10,612 nucleotides of DNA, from NCBI GenBank assembly GCA_003153655.1, contig PMAK01000233.1:27095-37706 (forward strand), given 5' to 3'. The notes under the pieces were generated by a model. It had not been told where the DNA came from. It saw only the letters and a list, made by a program, of their open reading frames with translations, and searched no databases. Positions within the stretch are counted from its first letter, which is position 1. Every line of letters starts with the position of its first letter. Shown here piece by piece: positions 1 to 6,465 of this stretch. The translations under genes were made by a program, and so were the position numbers. The stretch comes from Phycisphaerales bacterium. Its GTDB lineage: Bacteria; Planctomycetota; Phycisphaerae; Tepidisphaerales; Tepidisphaeraceae.

Positions 1-804
1 GGTCAGTTCCTGCACGACCGTGCATTGCCTGATGGCAACGGAATCATTCTGGACGCTCGTACGAATTTGGACCGTAGCGGCTCGGGATGAGACGTTGGGG
101 AAAGTAACGAAGACCCCCCCGCCGGCGACCTGGTCGGCCAGCATTGGATCGACGATGTGCAGGCGATCCATGACTTCCAGCCGGACATTGCGATAGATGC
201 CGCCGAAGTAGGTGAAATCGAGTTCGCGTTGGGGCTTGCCGGGCGGGACCTGGGCATCGTCACGGTTATCGAGGCGAACGGAGAGTACGTTTGAATCAGC
301 GTCGAAATCGATCGCCTGCGTGAGATCGATGACGAAGGGGAGATATCCGCAGTGATTGGTCGCGAGCTTGCGCTTGTTGAGCCAGACTTCGGCGACCTGC
401 ATCGCGCCTTCGAAATGCAGGTAGATTGTTTTGCCCTTCCACTCGCGGGAAAGATCGAGCTTTCGGCAATACCAGCAAATGCCTTGGAAATTGCGGCCGC
501 CGCTGGCATTGAGGGGCTCGAGGCGAACTGCGTGGGGGAGACTAACTCGCTCCCATTGCCTGCCGCCGGCCGGCTCGGCCGCACCATCCCAGGCGGGCAA
601 AGCGTCTGATGCCGCGGAGGATTCCAGTCGCCGGAAAAACCAATCCTGATTCAGCGATTTGATCAGCCGCGGGCTTTGTTCCGACGGCACAGCGAGTTGG
701 ACCGGTGAGTCGCCAATCCTCTTTTTGATTGGCAGGGATTTGGCCGCTCTGCGCGATTTTCGCAGCGGGGCTTTCGGGCTGAGATCTGATGCCATTCTGT
801 CCAT
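1..804 (-). CDS. GH2 beta-galactosidase, N-terminal part (C-terminus beyond window)
   Basis: This frame is open from an ATG at 804 to the window edge (268 codons, no stop), so the catalytic barrel lies outside. What is visible is the GH2 sugar-binding (jelly-roll) domain, about residues 50-212. Its hallmarks are LNQDWFF (51-57), WERVSLPHAV (84-93), WYCRKLDL (111-118), FEGAMQVAEVWLN (131-143) and YFGGIYRNVRLEV (199-211). The start of the Ig-like domain follows at about 215-268. Glycosidases with this N-terminus mostly hydrolyse terminal beta-galactosides. No signal peptide is visible: the first 45 residues are polar and basic (KSRR, PIKKR), so the enzyme may be cytoplasmic, unlike the neighbouring galactanase. 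ATG 804 follows the galactanase stop by 5 bases. A second in-frame ATG at 795 is possible. Beta-galactosidase is the best specificity given the GH53 neighbour; beta-glucuronidase or mannosidase cannot be excluded without the catalytic half. Confidence 0.88.
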   Translation of the reverse strand, partial: MDRMASDLSPKAPLRKSRRAAKSLPIKKRIGDSPVQLAVPSEQSPRLIKSLNQDWFFRRLESSAASDALPAWDGAAEPAGGRQWERVSLPHAVRLEPLNASGGRNFQGICWYCRKLDLSREWKGKTIYLHFEGAMQVAEVWLNKRKLATNHCGYLPFVIDLTQAIDFDADSNVLSVRLDNRDDAQVPPGKPQRELDFTYFGGIYRNVRLEVMDRLHIVDPMLADQVAGGGVFVTFPNVSSRAATVQIRTSVQNDSVAIRQCTVVQELT

Positions 805-809
805 CGATA

Positions 810-1937
810 TCACCCGTGACGGCTGAACGCATCAAGCGCCGGGAGCGCGCTACCGCTGGAATCAAAGAGGGCTTCGTAGCCTTGCCGCCAAATATTCAGT
901 CCGCGAATGGGAATCGCTTCGGGATACCAATAGATAAAACCCTTTCCGTGATCGCCGGGGGCGCGATGAAGCGTGTCGATGAGATCGTTCAGGTATTGCT
1001 TCTGGCCAGCCGGCGTTTGCGGCCACTGGAGCGTGGCGAGGCCGACTTTGTCGGGCAGCGCTTTCCAGGGATAGCTGGTCTCGGCGAGAATGACATCCTT
1101 GCCGGTGAGTTCGATCGCATCGGCCATGTTTTGCTTGAGATAGTCGATGGAGTCATCCCAGGCGGGGTAGAAGCTGAGGCCGACGATGTCGTAGTCTGCC
1201 GGGTCGAGTTTGAATTTCCCCCAGAAGTATTTGGCCATTCCTTCTTTGCCGCCGCCGTGAATGTGAATCATGATGCGGATGGGGTGGGCATCGGTTTGAA
1301 AGGATCGGACGACTTTGCAGCCGGTGGAGATAAGCTGGGCAAATCGCTGCCATTGTTGGGGTTGCTGGTCAGGCGGGACGTTCAGAACGGCTCCCTGCGG
1401 CCAGAGGACGCCGGCGGTGATTTCGTTGCCGACCTGGACCATGTCGGGCGTGAGGCCGCTATCGCGCAGATCGGTCATGACCGAAACGGTGTAGTCATGA
1501 ACTTTTTGCTGAAGGGCTTCAAAGTCGAGCTTCTTCCATTGGGCGGGCGTGAACTGCTTTCCGGGATCAGCCCAGGTGTCGGAGTAGTGGATGTCGAGGA
1601 GGAATTCCGCGCCGGTGGCTTTGATGCGTTTGGCGAGGCCGCGAACGTAATCGAGATTTTGCACAGCGCCGAAGGTTGAGGCGTAATCGGAACTGGGGTT
1701 TACGAAGAGACGGACGCGGAACAGATTGCAGCCATGATCGCGCATGATCTGGATGGCGTCGCCGGGTTTTCCGTTGTCGCTGAATTTGCCGCCGGATTTT
1801 TCGATGGTGGGGAGCATGGAGACATCGCAGCCGGTGATGAAGGGGAGATCGGCGGCGTGGGCGAGAGAGCAGAAAAAGAGACAGAGCGCACATGTCGCAT
1901 AGCGCAAAGGCATGCCGCACGTTTCATAAAATCGCAT
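810..1937 (-). CDS. GH53 arabinogalactan endo-beta-1,4-galactanase, secreted
   Basis: A 375-residue protein that should cut beta-1,4-galactan internally, releasing galacto-oligosaccharides outside the cytoplasm. Family GH53 features: FITGCDVSMLP near the mature N-terminus (33-43), LFRVRLFVNP (72-81), DIHYSDTWADPGKQ (115-128), VGNEI with the likely acid/base Glu172, GLSFYPAW (253-260) and AETSYPW with the likely nucleophile Glu286, followed by GFIYWYPEAIP near the end of the (beta/alpha)8 barrel. Length is normal for a single-domain GH53. A signal peptide is clear: hydrophobic YATCALCLFFCSLAHA, with cleavage probably near residue 28 or 29. ATG 1937 is preceded by GAGGGG (1944-1949) six bases upstream; Met9 is a less likely alternative start. 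It lies 10 bases after the small membrane protein gene and 5 bases before the GH2 gene, so the genes are almost certainly cotranscribed. Confidence 0.93.
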   Translation of the reverse strand: MRFYETCGMPLRYATCALCLFFCSLAHAADLPFITGCDVSMLPTIEKSGGKFSDNGKPGDAIQIMRDHGCNLFRVRLFVNPSSDYASTFGAVQNLDYVRGLAKRIKATGAEFLLDIHYSDTWADPGKQFTPAQWKKLDFEALQQKVHDYTVSVMTDLRDSGLTPDMVQVGNEITAGVLWPQGAVLNVPPDQQPQQWQRFAQLISTGCKVVRSFQTDAHPIRIMIHIHGGGKEGMAKYFWGKFKLDPADYDIVGLSFYPAWDDSIDYLKQNMADAIELTGKDVILAETSYPWKALPDKVGLATLQWPQTPAGQKQYLNDLIDTLHRAPGDHGKGFIYWYPEAIPIRGLNIWRQGYEALFDSSGSALPALDAFSRHG

Positions 1938-1947
1938 TTAAAACCCC

Positions 1948-2463
1948 TCAGTTTACGAAAGCATTGTCCAATGGGCTGCCATCCGGAGAGTGAATCGACA
2001 TAACCGCGGCTGCAGCCGGATCAGCCTCCGGAATCCACTGGCCGCCCGGGCCGACGGACTTAACGAGCGTCGCATTTTGCATAAACCAATGATCCTGAAA
2101 AAGGCGGGCGGCACTGGGCGGCTGTCCATTTTTTTCGGCCTCCGAGATGGAAGCTTCCAATTTCTTTTTTGCCTCGGGCGCGTATTTCTGCAGATAGCCG
2201 CAAAACTGTTTGCTTCCCCCATCGTAGGTAAACACCTCCGCGAACACCGCTATCTTCCCGTCATGGTCGAGCGGAGGCACGGAATAGGCGCTATCGGAAT
2301 ACCAGGTCTTGCCGTCATCGTCGGTCAAGAAAGCCCGAGACGCGTCCGGCTTTTTTTGCGGCCAGAACTCTCGCGCTATTATCACGCCCGCAAGCAAGAG
2401 CATGAAGACGGCGATTCCGACTCCGAAAACCGGCTTGCCTTGTATTGCTTTACGAACTTCCAT
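1948..2463 (-). CDS. small single-span membrane protein, unknown function
   Basis: A 171-residue protein from ATG 2463. A short basic N-terminus (EVRKAIQGK) is followed by one hydrophobic segment, about residues 12-30 (VFGVGIAVFMLLLAGVIIA). The soluble part should face outward: FLTDDDGKTWYSDS (45-58), a DHDGK motif (66-70), and VFTYDGGSKQFCGYLQKYAPEAKKKLEAS (77-105), which has one Cys at 88 and a charged amphipathic stretch. I do not recognise a named family. The acidic DDDGKTW/DHDGK pattern could be ligand- or metal-binding, but that is a guess. The frame also extends upstream to a TTG at 2499; ATG was preferred because the TTG has AGAGA only one base before it, and the short basic stretch plus TM is a natural N-terminus. 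It lies 40 bases after the pseudopilin gene and 10 bases before the galactanase gene. Confidence 0.8.
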   Translation of the reverse strand: MEVRKAIQGKPVFGVGIAVFMLLLAGVIIAREFWPQKKPDASRAFLTDDDGKTWYSDSAYSVPPLDHDGKIAVFAEVFTYDGGSKQFCGYLQKYAPEAKKKLEASISEAEKNGQPPSAARLFQDHWFMQNATLVKSVGPGGQWIPEADPAAAAVMSIHSPDGSPLDNAFVN

Positions 2464-2503
2464 GTGGCGACGTCTTAAATAACGTGACGTATCCTGCAAA
2501 TCT

Positions 2504-3532
2504 CTAATTGTAACGTCTTACGCAAAGGTCCTGGGCCAAAATCGTGCCCATCACCCGTGATTCAACATGACCGTCGAGGAACAAAAAATTCGCCACCGTG
2601 TCATTCATATGCCGAAAACGCATATTGCAGGTATCTGATCCGCCTTTTCCGTTAAACGTGTGAGCACCGCCGGTATTGGGATTGTTGATGTCTGCCGTAT
2701 AGTCGCCGTTTGCGAGCTTCAGATAAGAAGGTAACACGGAGTTGGCAACAGCACTAGATGGAGAACCAAACCCGGGATAAGCGGCACCGAGCGATACAGG
2801 ATTCGAATAATCGTTCAGCGGATAGGCGGCGGTATTTTTGGCCGGCGGAGGATTCAGATAGCTGTGATAGTTATAAAACGCATAGTTATCCAGTTGACCC
2901 GAAAACACCTGATAGATTCCGAAGTTCGTCTGACCTCCGACGCCGGGCGCTATTTTTACCGGTCCACACCAGGCAACCATCAAATCTGAAGAGTGTTTGA
3001 TCGACGAGGTCTGGACTTGCGGAAAACTATACCGATTTTCAGCATTTATGACCGGATCGAACAGAATCCCCCCTCCAAATCCCTGTGGGTTCGAAGCGCC
3101 GAAGACGCGCGGGTTAACCATGTAAGAAGTTCCGTGGTCGTCCCAGGGAAATGCAGGGACATCAAGATCATGAAAGACGGGAGAGTCCTGCGCAGGCATA
3201 AACTGTCCGCTTCCCTTTGCCCATCCAGGAGCATCAACGTTTCCCATGGACTTTTCCGAAAGAAGTGTAAGCGTGTCGGCGTATGTGTAAAAAAGAAGTC
3301 CATCCACCATCGCCGGATAGAAGCCGTTGTTTTCAGATCTGTAGATTTGCAGCATCCCGCCGATCTGCTTCATGTTTGACTGGCAGTAGATCAAGTTCGC
3401 CTGCTGACGTGCCTTGTTCAGCGCCGGCAGCAGAATCGATACTAGCAATGAAATAATTCCAATAACGACCAGCAATTCCACCAGAGTGAATCCCCTGATG
3501 GCGGCTTGTTTGACGTGACGGACGCAGTTCAT
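2504..3532 (-). CDS. pseudopilin-like protein with prepilin-type N-terminal cleavage/methylation signal
   Basis: A 342-residue protein with a textbook type III signal: a short basic leader ending AIRG (11-14), then [24 protein letters not shown] (15-38). Cleavage should fall between Gly14 and Phe15, with the conserved Glu at mature position 5. [21 protein letters not shown] continues the usual N-terminal helix. The remaining 270 residues form a Tyr/Asn/Pro-rich globular part, ending with [17 protein letters not shown] (307-323), the C-terminal pattern common in planctomycete pseudopilin-like (DUF1559-related) proteins. It should sit in the inner membrane and be processed by a prepilin peptidase; its exact role is unknown. 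ATG 3532 was chosen because AGGAG lies six bases upstream; an upstream in-frame ATG at 3586 has AAGG directly abutting it. It is the first gene of the four-gene minus-strand operon, so it may help secrete or position the glycosidases. Base composition looks less GC-rich than the flanking GH2 genes. Confidence 0.93.
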   Translation of the reverse strand: MNCVRHVKQAAIRGFTLVELLVVIGIISLLVSILLPALNKARQQANLIYCQSNMKQIGGMLQIYRSENNGFYPAMVDGLLFYTYADTLTLLSEKSMGNVDAPGWAKGSGQFMPAQDSPVFHDLDVPAFPWDDHGTSYMVNPRVFGASNPQGFGGGILFDPVINAENRYSFPQVQTSSIKHSSDLMVAWCGPVKIAPGVGGQTNFGIYQVFSGQLDNYAFYNYHSYLNPPPAKNTAAYPLNDYSNPVSLGAAYPGFGSPSSAVANSVLPSYLKLANGDYTADINNPNTGGAHTFNGKGGSDTCNMRFRHMNDTVANFLFLDGHVESRVMGTILAQDLCVRRYN

Positions 3533-3538
3533 GGAACG

Positions 3539-3543
3539 CTCCT
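3539..3543 (-). promoter_or_regulatory. ribosome binding site deciding the pseudopilin start
   Basis: AGGAG on the minus strand lies six bases before ATG 3532. The competing ATG 3586, 54 bases upstream and in frame, would add 18 mostly polar residues before the prepilin leader. That is unusually long for a type III leader, which supports the shorter form. Confidence 0.75.
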
Positions 3544-3620
3544 GTTTCCCGGCCGAAGATTTGAGATGTGTGTTTGCCTCGCTCATCCTTGCACCAACGT
3601 TTGTGATGGGATTTTAATCC

Positions 3621-3766
3621 ATGCCGGGGATTTCTACTCTCTACAAGTGCGAATAAACCATTCAAATTTACGACAGAAGGGCCGAGGTGATCTGGCGCGC
3701 CGCGGGCGATTGTTGGCAAATCCGCTTTGGATTTGCTCAAACTCACTCCCGGCATCACTTGTAGAG
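3621..3766. repeat. paired inverted repeats across the divergent region (11 bp and 8 bp)
   Basis: CTCTACAAGTG at 3639-3649 is perfectly complementary to CACTTGTAGAG at 3756-3766, separated by 106 bases. Next to them, ATGCCGGG at 3621-3628 is perfectly complementary to CCCGGCAT at 3748-3755. The modules are adjacent on the right but ten bases apart on the left, and their order is not a simple mirror. The right 11-mer ends inside the GH2 ribosome site. Confidence 0.6.
3716..3736. promoter_or_regulatory. operator-like dyad upstream of the secreted GH2 gene
   Basis: Perfect 8-bp arms GCAAATCC (3716-3723) and GGATTTGC (3729-3736) surround the 5-base centre GCTTT. The dyad ends 37 bases before ATG 3774. 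Its 21-bp span suits a dimeric transcription factor site; as RNA it would be a small hairpin with no following U run, so it is not a terminator. A weaker relative, AATCC-N7-GGATT, lies at 3616-3632. Confidence 0.5.
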
Positions 3767-3773
3767 GAGCATT

Positions 3774-6308
3774 ATGTTCAAATCACTTGCCCTTATATTA
3801 TCGGTTGTGACCCTGTCGATCTGGAACACCGAAGTGTCCGCAGCCGAATCGCCGCGGCAGCGGCTTAGCATGGATTTTGGCTGGCAATTCATGCTTGGCG
3901 ATCCAGCCGGGGCGGAACGGATTGCATACGACGCCTCCGGTTGGCGGGCGATTGATTTGCCGCATGATTGGAGCATTGCCGGGTCGTTTGACGAAGAGGC
4001 ACCGGCGGGCGGGGGCGGGGCTTATCTTCCCGCGGGGATCGGGTGGTATCGGCGGACATTCCGCGTTCCGGACTCGTTCAAGAGGAAACAAGTCGCCGTG
4101 GAATTCGACGGCGTTTACGAAAACAGCGACGTTTGGATCAACAACCACTGGCTCGGCAAGCGGCCGTTTGGGTACATCGGTTTTTCTTATGATCTGACTC
4201 CGTATCTGAATTTCGGCGAGCAAGACAATGTCATCGCGGTCCGGGTGGACAATTCGGTGCAGCCGAATTCGCGCTGGTACAGCGGATCGGGAATTTACCG
4301 GCATACGTGGCTGACGGCGACTGATCCTCTGGCGATCACGAGGTGGGGAACATTCGTTACGACGCCGCGGGTGAGTGAGAAGAACGCGGAGATTCAGATA
4401 GCCGTTCAGGTTACCAACAAGAGCAGCGCGGCGGCGCGGTTTAATTTAACCTGCGCGGTGATTGATGAAGATGGGAATGAGGTTCAAACCAGCCGGTCGA
4501 ACGGGGAATTGGATGCCGGGGCGAGCGGGCAGTTCCAGCCGCAATTGACGATTGAACATCCGGCGCTCTGGTCGGATGAGAAGCCGTACCTTTATACGGT
4601 TCGCTGCACGGTGATCAGCGATGGGAAAACCATCGATCAATACGATACGCCAATTGGCATTCGCTCAATCGAGTTTGATGTGGACAAGGGTTTTCTGCTT
4701 AACGGCAGGCATGTGAAACTCAACGGCGTTTGCCTGCACGGCGACGGCGGATCTGTCGGCGCGGCTGTGCCAGAGGGTATTTGGCTGCGGCGATTGCAGC
4801 TACTGAAGGAGATGGGATGCAACGCGATTCGCACGAGTCATAATCCGCCGACGCCGGAATTTCTTGATCTGTGTGACCGGCTCGGGTTTCTCGTCATGGA
4901 TGAAGCGTTCGACGAATGGGAATCCGGCAAGACGATGGGAGGATATCACCGATTCTTCGCGGATTGGTCGCAGCGCGATCTGGTCGATTTTATTCATCGT
5001 GACCGAAATCACCCGTGCGTGGTGCTTTGGAGCGCGGGTAATGAAATTGAGGAGCAGGTGCTGACGGGCGGGGCGGAGCTTCTTCAGCCGCTGGTTGCGA
5101 CGTATCACCGTGAGGACCCAACGCGGCTGGTGACGGCGGCGTGCGACAAGCTGTTTGCCGAGCCACTGAGCGCGCCGGCGGCGTTTCCGGCGCTGCTGGA
5201 TGTGGTGGGATATAACTATATCGATCGGTGGCTCGACCGGGCGGATTTGTTTTACAGCGTCGATCGCCGGGATTTTCCGAACCGTCGTTTCATCGGAACC
5301 GAGAGCGTTTCGATGGGAGGAACGCGGGGCGATTATCGATCGATGTTTCCGGATGCAGCATCGGCTGCGCCGGCGCCAACAACTTTACCCACGACGGGGC
5401 CAGGGCGGCGGCGCTTTCGCCAGCTTCCGGCGAGCAACCGGCGGATTGATGTCGAGCAGCTTTGGCAATTCGTCCAGGCGCATGATTACGTCGCGGGCGA
5501 TTTTATGTGGACAGGGATCGATTACCTCGGCGAGGCATTTTGGCCGTCGCGCAGCGCATCCTTTGGCGTGCTGGACACCTGCGGATTTAAGAAAGACGGC
5601 TACTACTTTTATCAGAGCCAGTGGACCAGCAAACCCGTGTTGCATTTGTTTCCGCACTGGAACTGGAAAGGCCGCGAGGGGCAGATCATTCCGATCACGT
5701 GCTATACGAATTGCGATACCGTGGAATTGCTGGTCAACGGAAAATCGTATGGCGTGAAGGGATATGAATTTCCGAAGCAGGGGATGGAGGAGAGATACGG
5801 AAACATGCCGGCCCGGGCGAGAGCGGTTCGGACGACGGCCGATCTGCATCTTTCCTGGGATGTGCCGTATGAGCCGGGAACGTTGCGGGCGATCGGCACG
5901 GTCGCGGGAAAGGTCGTCGCAACGGAGGAGATCGCAACCACGGGCGAGCCGGCGGCGGTGGAACTATCGGCTGACAAAACAGACCTCGTGGCCGATGGCC
6001 GGGATGTGGCGCATCTGACGGCGCGGATATTGGATGCCAATGGAATCGTCGTTCCCACGGCGGACAACGATGTGACGTTTGAGCAGGAAGGACCGGGACA
6101 AATCATTGGCGTGGACAATGGCGATCCGGCGAGCCATGAAAGCTTTAAGGCGAACCATCACAAGGCGTTCAACGGCATGTGCCTGGCGATCGTTCAGGCG
6201 GCGCGCGGCGCGGGACCGATCCGTATTACGGCCAGTTCAAAGGGATTGCGGGCCGCGATGGTGGATCTGAAATCGGCCCAGACGGACCAATCCGACCTAT
6301 TGCCCTAA
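3774..6308 (+). CDS. secreted GH2 beta-galactosidase with DUF4982-like and C-terminal Ig-like domains
   Basis: An 844-residue exported glycosidase. A signal peptide covers about residues 1-24 (SLALILSVVTLSIW then VSAAES). The sugar-binding domain, about 30-185, includes DLPHDWSI (61-68), WYRRTF (91-96), FDGVYENSDVWINNHWLG (111-128) and WYSGSGIYRHTWL (168-180). An Ig-like domain follows (about 187-297), then the TIM barrel (about 300-605), with NGVCLHGDGG (317-326), RTSHNPPTPEFLDLCDRLGF (353-372), the likely acid/base Glu424 in SAGNEIEEQ and the likely nucleophile Glu510 in IGTESVSMG. A DUF4982-like domain (about 615-690, VELLVNGKS at 650-658) and a final Ig/bacterial-type domain (about 725-835) complete it. 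An Ala/Pro/Thr-rich linker at 527-543 sits inside the barrel, between the nucleophile strand and the next helix. AGGAG (3765-3769) supports ATG 3774. It probably removes galactose from oligosaccharides made by the nearby galactanase. Confidence 0.93.
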   Translation: MFKSLALILSVVTLSIWNTEVSAAESPRQRLSMDFGWQFMLGDPAGAERIAYDASGWRAIDLPHDWSIAGSFDEEAPAGGGGAYLPAGIGWYRRTFRVPDSFKRKQVAVEFDGVYENSDVWINNHWLGKRPFGYIGFSYDLTPYLNFGEQDNVIAVRVDNSVQPNSRWYSGSGIYRHTWLTATDPLAITRWGTFVTTPRVSEKNAEIQIAVQVTNKSSAAARFNLTCAVIDEDGNEVQTSRSNGELDAGASGQFQPQLTIEHPALWSDEKPYLYTVRCTVISDGKTIDQYDTPIGIRSIEFDVDKGFLLNGRHVKLNGVCLHGDGGSVGAAVPEGIWLRRLQLLKEMGCNAIRTSHNPPTPEFLDLCDRLGFLVMDEAFDEWESGKTMGGYHRFFADWSQRDLVDFIHRDRNHPCVVLWSAGNEIEEQVLTGGAELLQPLVATYHREDPTRLVTAACDKLFAEPLSAPAAFPALLDVVGYNYIDRWLDRADLFYSVDRRDFPNRRFIGTESVSMGGTRGDYRSMFPDAASAAPAPTTLPTTGPGRRRFRQLPASNRRIDVEQLWQFVQAHDYVAGDFMWTGIDYLGEAFWPSRSASFGVLDTCGFKKDGYYFYQSQWTSKPVLHLFPHWNWKGREGQIIPITCYTNCDTVELLVNGKSYGVKGYEFPKQGMEERYGNMPARARAVRTTADLHLSWDVPYEPGTLRAIGTVAGKVVATEEIATTGEPAAVELSADKTDLVADGRDVAHLTARILDANGIVVPTADNDVTFEQEGPGQIIGVDNGDPASHESFKANHHKAFNGMCLAIVQAARGAGPIRITASSKGLRAAMVDLKSAQTDQSDLLP

Positions 6309-6465
6309 ACCGACCCTTCTGTCGCAAAATTACAGGATTAATTCGCAACTATCCATAGTTCCGCTCCGCATGTTTTCTATTATGTCAGCAGTCAGTGCCG
6401 CTACAGGACTGGAGCAGGTCGCGGCCACGCTGGCGGTTGGATAACAAACTCATCTCGGAGGGTCT
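6309..6465 (+). promoter_or_regulatory. intergenic leader of the PEP-CTERM gene
   Basis: 157 bases with no gene. The first half is AT-rich and no terminator hairpin follows the GH2 stop codon, so read-through into the next gene is possible. A strong GGAGGG (6457-6462) lies three bases before ATG 6466. One compact palindrome is present and listed separately. Confidence 0.5.
6347..6360. promoter_or_regulatory. 14-bp palindrome, possible operator
   Basis: AACTAT-CC-ATAGTT has perfect 6-bp arms around a 2-base centre. It lies 106 bases upstream of the PEP-CTERM start codon, in AT-rich sequence where a promoter would be expected. It is too short to be a convincing RNA terminator. Confidence 0.35.

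Larger units (their letters stand above)
3533..3773. promoter_or_regulatory. divergent intergenic control region
   Basis: 241 bases separate the pseudopilin operon (leftward) from the secreted GH2 gene (rightward). Promoters for both must lie here, although no convincing -35/-10 pair could be assigned in either direction. An AT-rich patch at 3651-3672 is a candidate core for the leftward promoter. The region holds several dyads, listed separately. The rightward ribosome site is AGGAG at 3765-3769, four bases before ATG 3774. Confidence 0.6.

Noticed and set aside
3..587. Minus-strand open frame with a Ser/Pro/Arg-rich product
   Set aside because: The same strand in another frame encodes clear GH2 N-terminal sequence through the whole stretch; the Ser/Arg-rich product is typical of an out-of-frame reading.
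789..1679. Long open frame on the plus strand (296 codons) opposite the galactanase gene
   Set aside because: It is antisense to a GH53 gene with intact catalytic motifs and signal peptide; the product resembles no family and reflects high-GC codon bias.
1990..2478. Plus-strand open frame opposite the small membrane protein
   Set aside because: No ribosome site or recognisable domain; the minus-strand frame fits the operon spacing and has a sensible membrane span.
2464..2499. TTG start at 2499 extending the small membrane protein by 12 residues
   Set aside because: The purine-rich AGAGA lies only one base from the TTG, and the ATG at 2463 gives a normal basic-then-hydrophobic N-terminus.
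3609..3620. GGATT-TT-AATCC mini-palindrome
   Set aside because: Five-base arms are too short to claim on their own; overlaps the weak AATCC/GGATT dyad already noted.
3694..3701. GGCGCGCC palindrome as an operator
   Set aside because: Short, purely GC palindrome in GC-rich DNA; likely chance.
5200..5757. Plus-strand open frame (185 codons) inside the secreted GH2 gene
   Set aside because: It overlaps the catalytic region in another frame and has an Arg/Ser-rich composition with no domain.
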